Source of the DNA: Circinella umbellata
Taxonomy: Eukaryota; Mucoromycota; Mucoromycetes; Mucorales; Lichtheimiaceae
Assembly (NCBI GenBank): GCA_025093555.1
Contig: JAIWNF010000006.1
Coordinates: 930,001-994,000, forward strand
Reading direction: 5' to 3'
DNA: 64,000 nucleotides
Of this stretch, positions 35,433 through 47,190 are shown in pieces. Position 1 is the first letter of the stretch; each line of letters begins with the position of its first letter. The position numbers and the translations under genes are program-made. The notes beneath the pieces were generated by a model. The model did not search any database. It was not told the origin of the DNA and saw nothing but the letters and a program-made list of their open reading frames with translations.

Positions 35433-37044
35433 TTTTCTAAGCTGCTATAATGATGATCACTTGTTCATCACCTTTTTTTTTAACAACAAAATCACCTTCC
35501 CTACTTTATTATTTATAGTATGCCATATGTTAAAACAAAGAAAAATCCGTGTAAGCCACTAAATGAGTTGGTGATTTATACACTGTTATATTTTTTTTGC
35601 AATGAACATCAAACTGTTTCACAGCCATCTCCGAAAAAGCACAGACCTCCAACCTTATTTATTATTTTGGTACAACACTAAACAACTTTATTTTTTTACT
35701 TTTGCGTACGTAGGACACAGAAAAAATTCATGTGTCGAACTAGATTCTAACAGAATTGTTTGAGACACTCAAATAAAAAAAGGTGCTCACAAGCCTGAAA
35801 AATTAAAAAATAATCCCCATATTTGATTTTGAAAAAAATTTTACTAAAATAACATACGCGCGCCGACCTGACTTTTTTGCCATTTGCTTGATTACTACTC
35901 TTTTAACCACACTTTTATTATTGATCAAAAATGGTCCAGTATATATCCCGTTTCGATTATTCGGTCATGAATAAGAGGCTAGTTGAGTATATTATTAACA
36001 TATATTTGATTTACTAGAGACATAGCGATTCCAATCATTTCCAAGTCAATATGAGAATCATAAGCTCGTTGTTGTTGTTGTTGTTGTTGTTCAGTTTAAA
36101 AGCACAATACTTCGCTTCGCGTTGCCACGGGTAGTTTAGCAATAGGATTTTAAAACATTTATCCGTACTCTCATATTTTATTTGCTGATAACTAAATGTA
36201 GAAATCTTTCCATACTTGGATGGTGTCTTTTTTTTATTTTACATGTTTGTGAGCAGCTAATATATGTCAGCGAAAAATAAGTATAAAAATGAGTAAACAA
36301 AAGTCAAAAATAACACATGTTGAAAATCAAGTTAAAATTCTTGTACAGTGTAGAATTCCTCTAATAAGAAGAAATTATTTGGTTGTGAACCCCCATTGTT
36401 CGGTTCTACGGATATGTGCTATCTGCATGGTAACAATAGCAGCATATTTGATCAAAGATATACGAGAATAACAATAATTATATACTTACATAGTTCTACC
36501 ATGAGAAAAATAGGTGGTTATATGCTATATGTTCCCAGAATAATTTAATAGTTTTTTTTTTATATCAGGAATGAGTTTGATTGAGGGAACGCACTGCTCT
36601 AAAAAAATTATTTATTCGCCTCCGGAAAATCTTAATAATCTAGTTCTCAGCCAAAAACATGAAATTATATCTAAAACGGTAGCCACAAGATGGATCCTTG
36701 AATAAATGGGTGATTTAAATAATTCTTTTAAGGCGAACATAACTATTGTAAATGAAGGTACTGTGGTAGATGTAAAATTCTATGGTCGAATAGTATATAT
36801 TGAGGGTAACTCAACTCTTAATGCATAATATCAACTCCTAGTGCACGACACGTGATTATTGTCACTAGTCAACTCTAGTCTTTTATTTTATGCGTCAATA
36901 CACAAGGTATTATACTTTTATTCCCTGTATAACTATGTGTCTTTTTTTTAAAAAAAAAGAGCTTATTGCACGAACATATGAATGTTTATTGTTAAATAAT
37001 AATAAACAAAAAAATTGTGAAATGCAGGAGGGCAAAATTAAAAA
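35433..37044. other. Intergenic region with TE-like debris
   Basis: AT-rich. Contains a (TTG)n run at about 36069-36091 and an 85-codon frame at 36571-36828 interrupted by one TAA at 36703-36705 (no family recognised). No other feature supported. Confidence 0.45.
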
Positions 37045-38851
37045 TCAACAAGTAGAAGTATCCACATAAATAGTTTTCGGCTTTTCAAAACCAGCAAAAT
37101 GACAAGTAGCAATTGCATACGCCCCCAAGTTTTCAGCATAGATCCAATCGCCTATATTTAAAATGGGAAGCTGTATATTCTCACCAAGACAGTCCTCTGG
37201 TTCATCTGTATGACCCCATACAGTACTGGGATACGTTTCTTCATCAGTTTGCCTTTCTCCATAAGTATAAATACCGTTTCTCATTAACACTATAAGGATT
37301 ATAGTAACGTGTGATATATTAAAATTAGATACATGTGATAAAAGTAATGATACTACATACTTTCATACGAAGAGGAATATTCTTTGTATGGAGCTTCTGT
37401 ATTTAATATAGAATACCTCTCAAATCAATTACGTCGCTGTAAAACAATCTGGTAGCAAATGAAGAATGTAAAAGATCATTTACATAATCTACTAGTATAA
37501 GGAGCAGCAAATATTAGTAATAGTAGTAGCATAGCAGCAATATTTTATAATCAATTAAATTTTAAATATATCCCAAGTACTTGCATATATATTTTTTGTT
37601 TGCTGTTGCTTTAGTATTCTTATCGCACGACTCTTTTGACACTATTTTTCGTCCAACTACCTGGCAGCACAAAGCCAAGGTAGATGTTGCATAATAACGC
37701 CCAGGCTCTGCAATGACTTGAACATCTGATGGAAATAATGAGTCTATTTCGTCACGAATTACTGAAGCGATTTCCTCGAATGATGGCTTTTCAGGATAAT
37801 CAACTCCAAAGAACCCACCACCAATATCAAGTAAGTTACAATTGAAACCAAATTCTTTCGCACGATCGAATATTGTACGAGAGTTTTGTAAAGTACTTTG
37901 ATAAGCACTTACGTTCGAACACCCACTACCAACATGAAAACTGTCGTACGTACAGAAAAAAAAAAGCAAATTAATATTGTTGCTGCTATAGGTATAGTTT
38001 TAGAAAAAAAAGAAATATTATACTCGTTGTTAATACCTGACCCCAACAATATTCAAACCAAGTGTTTTTGCTGTCTTTAATAAATTATCAACCTCAGACA
38101 TTGGCGCACCGTACTTGATTCCCAATCCCCATTTTGCTTTTGTATCATCAGTCAAGATTCGTAGCAAAAGTTTAGCAGCCGGATAATGCGTTTTGATTTT
38201 ATAAAGTTCATCGATATTATCAAAAGTCATTTTATGTACTCTACAATCAGCTGCAAATTTCAAATGGGAAACTTGTTTACAAGTATGAGCATAGATAATT
38301 TTTGAAGGATCAGCTCCATGATTTAATACCAATTGTATTTCTGGTCCACTAGCACAATCAAAGCCTAAACCAAGTGATACAAGATATTGGATAATTTCAA
38401 TATCGGGATTACATTTGACAGCTTTATAATATAACAATAATGAGTATTGGGAAAAAATAATAGTATTGATTGTGTTACGTAGTATATTATATTATATATA
38501 TATATATATATATATAAAAGTTGAAAATATTTCGAGTATATTACCATAATAAGGCTGGATTCGTGGAAAACACTTTTTCCATTTTTGGTGCTGTAACGTC
38601 AATTGCCCTAAATCAAGTATATAAAACGAATCATCTTGTACTGGATTATTTTTATTCGATATAGTAGTGGTTTCTAACTCTTTCTTGATTGCTTCTTTTA
38701 TACACTTTGTCGGTTTGTTTGTGGAATTACAAATGTTACGAACTTGTTGCTTATTTGTATTAAATTTACTTGATTCACTATTATTATTATTATTATTATG
38801 TAAATCTTGCTTGGAAATCGAAGAGTCTGTGAGTAATGAACCGATCAACAT
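37045..38851 (-). CDS. Ornithine decarboxylase paralogue A: PLP site kept, catalytic Cys lost
   Basis: Five exons: 38851-38545, 38421-38037, 37940-37585, 37488-37417, 37289-37045; 455 codons (454 aa). Fold-type III PLP decarboxylase (eukaryotic ODC). Intact: PLP Lys in YYAVKCNPD, FDCAS, LLLRILTDD, HVGSGC, GGGF and EPGRYY (the Glu that pairs with the PLP ring nitrogen). Lost: the WGPTCD loop reads VWGHTDEPEDC, so Cys360 and Asp361 (mouse/T. brucei numbering) become Asp and Glu; the Y323/D332 region reads LLHSSFATRLFYSD, so both appear replaced. ODC makes putrescine, the first polyamine step. This copy resembles antizyme-inhibitor/prozyme-like regulators more than a normal enzyme. Intron 3 has a GC donor (GCAAGT), supported by the paralogue's exon of identical length. 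Divergent from paralogue B. Confidence 0.92.
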
Positions 38852-40433
38852 TTGTAATATTGTTTTGAGTAAATCATTAAACTGAAAAATCTAAAACAAC
38901 AAGTTTTCTTAAAAAAATTAAAAAAGAAAAAGAGATTACCCTACTACCAGATCCTCCTCTTCATATCATCAATTATACTCCCTATGCAACATTTCACCTG
39001 CAAGAGTATTTTGCATATTGCATATTGCGTATTGCATCTAAAACTAAATTGTAAACCCAGTTACAGTATTGTGATCACTGTTTTTTAGTATTACTCTTTT
39101 GTTACTATGATGTAATTTTTTTTGAAGATTCCTGATAACTAGTTACTAATTGGCTACACTAATTACTTTATTTTGCTCTTATATCACATATTACACACAT
39201 AATAGTTACTTATTATGTAAAAAAAATAATTAAGGAAATTTCATTTCATAAAAAACAATTGTACTATCAAATGCTATTTGTGATTTAGGGTTAAAGAAAA
39301 TCGTTATTGCAGTCCGAAAAATGAGGTCTAGACTGCATAACACTGTATACAACAGGTCAGCACCAGCAATACGATTAGCTATATGTTGCGATCGTAATGT
39401 TATTACATAATTCACAGTATAATAGTTGTAATTATCTATTAATAATTAATCTCTCTCACCCCACAAAGAAATCAAAATAATATACTGATTACAATTTCTA
39501 ATTGATTCACAATGGCATGGGGATGACAGATATTCACAAAGGAAAACTCCTAAATTTATTAGCTTTAAATGCATGCAAATATAAATTAATAAACTGGGCG
39601 CCCAGTACAATTCAACTAATCCTTTATTTCTAAAACTGTTATATATTTTTTAAGAGGTAGTTCAATAAATCATGTTGAGGAGTTCCTGCATGTATAAAGG
39701 TATATTATGCATTCGCGGAATTACTTTTTTCTTTTAGATAAATGATGACGATACTTCAACGGCAGAAATTCATATGATGTTCTAAATAAAATTCGGTTGA
39801 ATAGCTTCTTTATTTGTTTCTGTTGGCGTTAGAAAAGCTCCTTGATTTTTTTTCCCTCTTCATCTTTTCTGCGTTGTTTTGCATGTGGTCAATCCCCTAC
39901 ATCATATTTTTGAAAAAAAAAAAAAAAAGTTCACTGATAAGTACTGATGTATTTAATACTATACCTTTAGTAACAAATAAATAAAAAATAATCTTCAACC
40001 TTATCAAAGAACATAATGCGTTAATTTCTGCAGGCTACACCAACTAATAAGTACTATTACTTTATATATATATATATATATATACCAGAATTGTTTTCTC
40101 TTTCCCAATAGTGACTAGTACGTAGTACTTTTTGATATATAAGAAGCATACATCTCACATGAAAACAAAAATGGTATTTTAACAAAACTTTGCTTGTAAT
40201 CCACCATCATTCAGAAAAGTTTTCTCACCAAAACAGTTCTACGTATCTTTTTATATCCAACAAAAATACAGCAATAATAAAAACAAATGCTCGTTACTTT
40301 AAATCATACCATTCCATCACAACTTGCTGTTTCTACAGCATTAAATAAATATAATGATTCATCTACTACTATAGTAGTTAATTCAACCTATTAGCATAAT
40401 AAGAAGAAAAAGAATTGTATCAAGAATGCCATT
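38852..40433. promoter_or_regulatory. Shared divergent intergenic/promoter region of the ODC pair
   Basis: About 1.6 kb between the two head-to-head ODC starts. AT-rich with a TA run near 40064-40084. At its right end, codons from ATG 40287 to TAG 40392 look like the lost N-terminus of paralogue B (Thr/Ser/Asn-rich, then STY-stop) before the usable ATG at 40434. Confidence 0.5.
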
Positions 40434-42109
40434 ATGGAAAAACTAAAGTCTGCTACGTTAAACAAAGAGTTAGGACAAGACGATAGTTTTTATATTCTTG
40501 ACTTGGGACAATTATATCACCAGCATCAGAAATGGAAACGTTCTTTTCCAAGAATTCAACCTTATTATGGTATATTAAAATAGTATTTTTTTTTTATTTA
40601 CGTAACTAATTATATAATATAGAGGCTCTCTTCTGTCAAAAGGAAAAATACTAAACTTTATATAACTTGTTTATTCCGTGTCATATAATCTATTTTTTTT
40701 TTCTCAGCCATCAAGTGTAACTCTGATCCAAAAGTCATCCAGTATTTAACTTCATTAGGGTTTGGTTTTGAATGTATTAGTGCATTTGAAATGAAAAAAA
40801 TTCTAGACTATGGTGTTGATCCATCCAAAGTTATATTTAATCATACATGTAAACCACCTTCTCATATTAAATTTGCTGTTAATCACGGAGTACTTAAAAT
40901 GACTTTTGATACTATTGATGAACTTTATAAATTAAAAAAATTCTATCCAAATGCCGAGCTTTTGTTACGGATATTGACGGATGATTCAAAATCACAGTGG
41001 GGAACCGGCGATAAATATGGAACAGACATTAATTATGTTAATGAACTATTAAGTACCGCTCGAAAACTCAATCTAAATATCATAGGGGTCAGGTAAAAAT
41101 AATACCCATTTTTTTTTCTTTTGTTGTTATCGATAAAGATAAATTATGAGTACGTAAAAACAGAAAAAAACAAAAAAAAACATGGCAACCATTGATTTAA
41201 CAGTACTCTAATAATATACAGTTTTCATGTGGGTAGCGGATGTCTTGATACTGATATATATCAAGATGCGTTAAAAAATGCAAAATTCGTTTTTGATCGA
41301 GCAAAAAGTTTTGGATTTGATTTTAATTTACTGAATATGGGTGGTGGGTTTATTGAAGTACACGACAATACTAAGAAACCATCATTTGACCAGATTGCAT
41401 CTGTGATTCAGAAAACTGTAGACTTGATGTTTCCATCCAATGTTCAAATTATCGCTAGTCCTAGTAGATTTTATGTAACACCTACACTTACAGTATGTTT
41501 CCAAGTTGTTGGGCGTAAAATACTTGATAATAACCAACCTAATAGACATAAGAAAGCTGAACATAATAAGTACATGTGTAAGTTTTTAGTAAATATTCAC
41601 GGGGGGTTTTTTTTTCTTTCTAATTAATGTAAGTAATAATAATTTATAGATTATGTCAATGAAAGCTTACATGCTTCATTCGCGTCTAGATTATTATATC
41701 GTGAATCACCAGTAGACTTAAAAGGTCATTCTTTTTTTTATGTTTCTATGTATTATATATATGATAGCAAAGGAGCTAAAAATAATATTTTGTTTATAGT
41801 AAAATATATTCAAACCAAAAATTAAATCAATGTAACGTTCTAATATTTTTAAAAAAAGTAGTGTTCATGAAGAATGGAATTTGTGTATATCATCAAGATC
41901 TCAAAGAAGAACAAACCTATTCATCTATTGTTTGGGGTCACACGTGTGAACCTGGGGATTGTCTTACAGAAGATATCAGACTTCCCCTATTGAATATAGG
42001 AGATTGGTTATATACAGAAAATATGGGTAGTTATATATGTGCTAACTCACAATTCTGTGGTTTCCAACGACCAACGACAATTTATATTAATTCTTTTTGT
42101 AAAGATTGA
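40434..42109 (+). CDS. Ornithine decarboxylase paralogue B: catalytic Cys kept, PLP-site Glu lost
   Basis: Five exons: 40434-40569, 40708-41092, 41222-41577, 41650-41724, 41862-42109; 400 codons (399 aa). Exons 2 and 3 are exactly as long as in paralogue A (385 and 356 nt), so intron positions are shared. Kept: PLP Lys (YYAIKCN), HVGSGC, GGGF, Arg of SRFY and Cys in VWGHTCEPGDC. Changed: EPGRYY to SPSRFY (PLP-ring Glu274 to Ser, Gly to Ser), FDCAS to FECIS, LDIGGG to LNMGGG, Asp361 to Glu, and the Y323/D332 positions (SLHASFASRLLYRE). An in-frame TAG at 40392 cuts off an older N-terminus that aligns with paralogue A. The exon 4 donor GTCATT is weak. Either a partner subunit, a pseudoenzyme or an early pseudogene. 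Confidence 0.9.
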
Positions 42110-42205
42110 ATAAATCAATACGTAATGGTTTTCCTTTCTTTTTTTTTACATGCTGTATCAATAAATCTATATATTATACTATTCAAAATAATATTACCTC
42201 TAAAC

Positions 42206-42565
42206 CGTTTTGCACAAATAGGTTAAATTTTTTTTTATTTAATGGAAGACTTATTTGACCAGCACCTATAGGCATATGGTCGCTTCCTTGCTGTACATTG
42301 AGGGTAGAAAAAGTATATATACTATACAAAGAGAAAGAATGGAGGTATTAGCTGAAAACCCCCTTAAAAAGGGGAAAGTTAAACTAGTGAAGGGCAAAGA
42401 GAAGAAGATATAAGAATTAAAGAGAATATAGTAGAGTTATAGGATATGAAAGTGAGATCCAGAGATAGCTATGAAAAACTGGGTAGCTTACTGAGTATGA
42501 GAGGGCGGGAGAGGCGAAGAAACGGTGACGTTCTCGGGGTTTGGGTCATCGTTTTGCACAAATAG
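42206..42565 (-). mobile_element. 5'-truncated LINE-type insertion with 16-bp target-site duplication
   Basis: The insert 42222-42549 is flanked by identical copies of CGTTTTGCACAAATAG at 42206-42221 and 42550-42565. Read on the minus strand it is CT-rich, contains TTTAACTTTCCCC, a GGTTTTCAG stretch, AGCAAGGAAGCGACC and AGTCTTCCATT, then an A-rich tail. The same order occurs at 33650-33792 on the plus strand. No ORF. The hallmarks (5' truncation, A-rich end, 16-bp TSD) are those of target-primed reverse transcription. Confidence 0.85.
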
Positions 42566-43275
42566 ATCAATAAGTATACCTTTATTGGTTTACCCCCATA
42601 TAGTGAAGATAAAAGAAAAATAGGGGCTGCGCAAAAGATCCATTTTTTTTTACCAAATATAAAAGGATGAACCTTGCATAATAAGTCAGCTAAAAAAGTA
42701 TCTGTGTATGTATGTGTTTAAGGGAAGCCTCATTTATTTTGAGCTTCTCTTGATCCGCAAAAAAAACAGAGTCTTTATCACATTTATACACTTAAAGAAA
42801 TATAGTAATGGATTTAATTAACCCCCCCCAGAATAGTGTAACCTAGTTACATATATAGAGACACACACAGACACATAAGACATGAAATAATAAGATGTAC
42901 AAAAGAGAAAAAAAAATACTTTAATTTGTATACAATGGGAAAAGCAAGTTCATGTTTTGCAGGGTGTTTTTTTTATGGAGATTGTAAAAATAAAAAATAT
43001 AGGTGATGAAATGCAAAAAGAAAGAAAGAGAGAGAAATAACTGAAGAAAAAAAAAAACTCAATAAGAAAAAAATGCGTAAAAAAAAAAAAATCTTTTTAA
43101 AATATAGAAAAAATTAATAAAGACTTTTCTTTTTTGAGTGCTGAAAGACAATTAAATGTATTGTAGTTAAATGAAAAAAAAAATGGGTGGAAAAAAAGGG
43201 GAGGTAAGACAGGAAGAATAAGACAAAATAAAGAGAAAGAGAGAGACCGAGAGAAAAAGAAATGAATTATATTAT
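42566..43275. other. Intergenic, low-complexity A/T-rich
   Basis: Spacer between the LINE-type insertion and the NOP58 3' end with many A-runs and AGAGAG stretches. No gene or RNA recognised; likely includes the NOP58 3' UTR. Confidence 0.5.
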
Positions 43276-45052
43276 TTAATCCTTGCTCTTCTTCTTCTTT
43301 TCTTTCTTTTCTTTCTTTTCCTTCTTATCCTTTTTATCCTTCTTTTCCTTCTTAGCCTTCTTGGGTTCTACTGATGATTCTTCGGTATCTTCCAATTTAC
43401 GCTTATTTGATGATGGTTCTGGGGATTCTACGGAGGGTTGTGCTGGTGATTCTTCTTCTTTCTTTGCTGGTGCTTCAGTCATGACGGCATCCGATTGATC
43501 ATTATATTGTGTAGGTTTGTTAAACTTGAACTTTTGTTGTTTTTGAGAAGAGCGATCACGGTTGGCGCGTGCACTATGACCACTTTCAAGCATACGAATA
43601 CGTGCTTCAACCTTTGTACGTCCTTCAATACCAATATCAGCTGTTTCAGTTTCACCCAAAGCATCGACTCTGAGAGCAATAGCAGTCTTGGTAGCCAACA
43701 TTCTTGCAACCTTGGCCTTGGATTTAGGTCCAGCTTGACCTACCAAAGAAGCATGGTAAATCAAACCATACTTGGGAGTATTATGCTTGGTCTTAAGAGC
43801 ACGGAAAAGAGCCTTTTCAGCACCCAAAATTTGAATAGTGGAAGCAGGTTGCTTGGCCAAGTTCATAAGAGAACCAGCATGAGCAATAAGACGAGCACCA
43901 ACAAGTTCACCAACAAGAGAAGTTAAGTTGGGAGCAATAGCATTCATACGGTTCTTGAGATAATCATACAATTGAGCTCTGTATTCGGAAATGTTAATGA
44001 CTTGGTCACACAAGCTGTGAATGTTTTCAAGATCTTCTTCAGAAATTTCGGTACCCATAGAGATTTCAGCAGCATCTTTTACTTCAGCTTCTAATTCTTC
44101 TGGCAAAATAGCAGACAAATCGGTAGTGCTAGTGTTGGTACGGAAACCAATAGCCTTGACAACCTTAGCATAAGCAAGGTTATCAACAATAATCTTGCCC
44201 ATTTCAGGGAAATGCCAACCATACCATTCCTTAACACGCATAGCATAAGTGTTCAATTCTTTGTCAAGATCATCCAAAAGACCAATAGCTTGAACAATCA
44301 TGGTATCAACTTTATCAGGACTGAACTTGAGTTTATAACGTGAAAGTGAGTGAGAAAGACCAAGGGACATGGCATTCAAATCAGAATGAGACAAACCAGT
44401 AACCAAGGATTCAAATTGTTCACGAATACCACGGTAAAGATCCAATACACTTGAATCAGAGACAACGCTAATACCCAACTTTTTGTTGACAGCACTACCT
44501 ATTAATCCCGCCCCACAAAAATAATATATTTAGTATATCTGATTTAGATATATATATTCATTAAATATATATATATATAAACTTACCAAGCTTAGCATCT
44601 CCAACAATAAGTTTTTCTTTCTTCATTTCCTTTTCAGAAATTTCATCAGACAAAAACTTTTTCAAGTTCTTGGGAATTTTTCCTTCAACAATACCAGTGA
44701 CAGCAGATAAAGCATCAGTAGTGTTTTCAAACTTTGAAAAAGCTTTCAACTTTAAACTATAATAAATGAAAAAGAAAATAGAGGGAATGGAAAGTTGTTT
44801 TTGTTGTTATTTGTTTTGTTCGTTCAAAGTGATTAATATAGACTACGATAACAATATAAAGACATATTGTTTTTTTCAATCCAAAATAAAAAAAAAACGA
44901 TTTGAATTTAAAAAAGATAATAATAATTACGTTTTGTTGGCTTGATCAGGAGTTTCGAAATCTTTCCAAAGGTTTTCAGGTTTTTCGATTTTCTTATCGT
45001 CGACAAGCTTAAATAAAGCATAACCTGCTGCAGTTTCGTAAAGGACCAACAT
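43276..45052 (-). CDS. NOP58: Box C/D snoRNP core protein Nop58
   Basis: Three exons: 45052-44931, 44756-44587, 44498-43276; 505 codons (504 aa), the usual Nop58 length. The N-terminus [16 protein letters not shown] begins the Nop5/56 N-terminal domain. The NOP domain is clear: [79 protein letters not shown]. The tail is the lineage-typical Lys-rich KKEKKDKK repeat. It binds box C/D snoRNAs with fibrillarin, Nop56 and Snu13 for 2'-O-methylation and pre-rRNA processing in the nucleolus. The introns look plain; I found no C/D snoRNA in them. The minus-strand 5' region (45053-45270) is T/C-rich. Confidence 0.97.
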
Positions 45053-45432
45053 GGTTGTTTCGAGTTAAAACACACAACAACAACAAAAAAAAAAGGGAAG
45101 AAAGGGTTGGGTGTTTATATAAAAAAATATGTATAAAAAAAAAGAGGGCTTTTTTTTTTTCTGCTGGTGACAAAAAGTTGACAGACAAAAAAAAAAAAAA
45201 AAAGACCGAACTACCAACAATTTTTCCTTTCTTCTTCATAAGCCACTCTTTTTTTTTTTTAGAAGATCAAAAAGGCGGGTGACTTTTTTATTATTCGGTA
45301 CATAATTTTATCCGTATTTTTTTGCATTGAAACCCTCATTTTTTTTTTTTTTTGCATAAAAAAGAACAATGTTGTATTGTTTCATTTTCCATCTTTTTTT
45401 TTTCTTTCTTTAAACCTTTTTTTCTTTGTTTA
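45053..45432. promoter_or_regulatory. Divergent promoter region of NOP58 and the membrane-protein gene
   Basis: About 380 nt between two divergent start codons, consisting mostly of long poly-T and poly-A tracts on both sides. Probable bidirectional promoter. Confidence 0.5.
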
Positions 45433-47179
45433 ATGATGAATAGTGAAAAACAATCTAATAGTTTACCAGAATATAATACATATTATTCATCCCAACAACA
45501 AGTTCAACGACGAGGTAACTATTTTGGTTTAATATGATAATAAACTCACGTTTAGTGTTCATTGATTATTGTATTATTATATATAGGTCGTTGGCGTTGG
45601 TGGAAGATATTATTATTCACTGGTGCCATTGGTTTATTTACATATATTCAAATGGATAAAATTACTTGGCTTAAAAAGGTTCTTATTTATATATTCAATT
45701 TTATCAGAAAATCATCATATCATTCAATCAGTTTATTCATGAATTAATTATTTAATAGACTTTAAGTGGTGAAAATAATTATAATGATAATAAGGAAATT
45801 ATAAGTTTGGGTTTTCCAGCCAAAGTTTCTAATTTACAAGGACCTAAAGAACTTGAAAATTTTATGCAAAATTTACAAAATATGTTTGGTGAAAAAGAAA
45901 AAGAATGTCACCATCATCATCAAGAAGAAAAATATCGACATAAAGATCAAATTAAAGAAGATTGTATTGATATGGATATGGATAATAATTATAATGGTCC
46001 ACGTTGTGGAAAACTTTCTATTGCTTTTCCTCCTGGTAAAGTGAATTGAGGGAGGGGTTCAAGCATATAAACATATTCACAAACAAACAAAAGTACTAAC
46101 AAAATATTAAATTTAGAATATGCTCGTCATCCACGTCCTCCTCGTCGACATGAAACATTTTGTAAACCGGAAGAATTAATTCCATCTTCTTCTATTTTTA
46201 AATTTTCACCTGATGAATTTAAAAAAGCAAGTGTTTATTTAGATGGTAGTTTTTCTCATGGAGGTGTTGTCACTGTAGATAGAGCAGACTCATCAACAGA
46301 AAATGACATCAAAGTAAATGTAACTACTTTTGTGGGTCGTAAAGAATTACAAAAGGATGTCTCTATTTCTGGTTTTGATAACGAAGGTCGATACAGGTAA
46401 ATAATAAATAACCACATCATGAATCCCCTTTACTAATATTATTTATTTTACAGTGTCCAAGTTAAACGTAAAGGAGGTCATCGACATTGGCATCAAAAAC
46501 CCCCAGTTAAAAAAGATTGTGTAACCTATTCAATTCATGTGGTCTTCCCATCTCATTTAAAATTCTATGAAGATTTTGATTTACATATTAAACAAGCATT
46601 ACGTATTCATACAACAACAGATTTGAGCAAGTTAAATTTTGGTAATTTTACCGCTGGTATTGGTCATGGTGCTATTCATTTCTCGGTAAATTTTTTTTGA
46701 TATGATATGATACATATGAACAAGAGAGAAGAATATAAAATTAATTGAATTCTATTAAATATACATAGGAATTGAAAGGAGATCATATTTATCTTGGAAC
46801 TCTTTATGGTGTTGTATTAGGTGATTATTCACCTAATAAAGTACTTTCTAGTGCTGCCATTCATGGTGCAAGTAAAGTGAAAATACATACTATGAATCAT
46901 CATGTCAATGTGACATCAGCTGCCATAGTAGGTCCAGCTACTGCAGAATTACCTGCCAATGGATATGAAGGAAATTTTATTATATCTAGTTGGACAGGTT
47001 CTCCAGTTATTGAAGCACCTAACCCAGAAGATATTCATGTTATCAAGAACCGATATACATATAAATCTGGTTATTATAAAAAACAAGATACTGAATCCAA
47101 TGTTATTGTTAGTTCTAAACATGGTGATAGTGAACTACTCTTCAAGGATTATGATAATAGTGATCTTGAATACATGTAA
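45433..47179 (+). CDS. Single-pass membrane protein with extracellular adhesin-like domain, unknown
   Basis: Six exons: 45433-45514, 45587-45678, 45759-46035, 46117-46396, 46454-46685, 46769-47179; 458 codons (457 aa). A short Ser/Gln-rich cytosolic N-terminus is followed by RRGRWRWWK and one hydrophobic segment (ILLFTGAIGLFTYIQ, ~35-50), so type II topology is likely. Residues ~60-135 are His/Asp-rich with charged repeats. Residues ~145-450 are beta-rich with repeated Gly/Val/Asn motifs (VKNNV-type, AAIHGASKVKIHTMNHHVNV), resembling bacterial-like auto-adhesin/DUF4097 beta-helical domains. I recognise no named family. Its stop codon lies only 11 nt from the stop of the convergent AP-4 gene, so their 3' UTRs must overlap. 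Confidence 0.8.
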
Positions 47180-47190
47180 ATAAAATATTA

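Noticed and set aside
44757..44930. Possible snoRNA in a NOP58 intron
   Set aside because: Checked because snoRNP genes often host snoRNAs; no convincing C and D boxes with a terminal stem were found.
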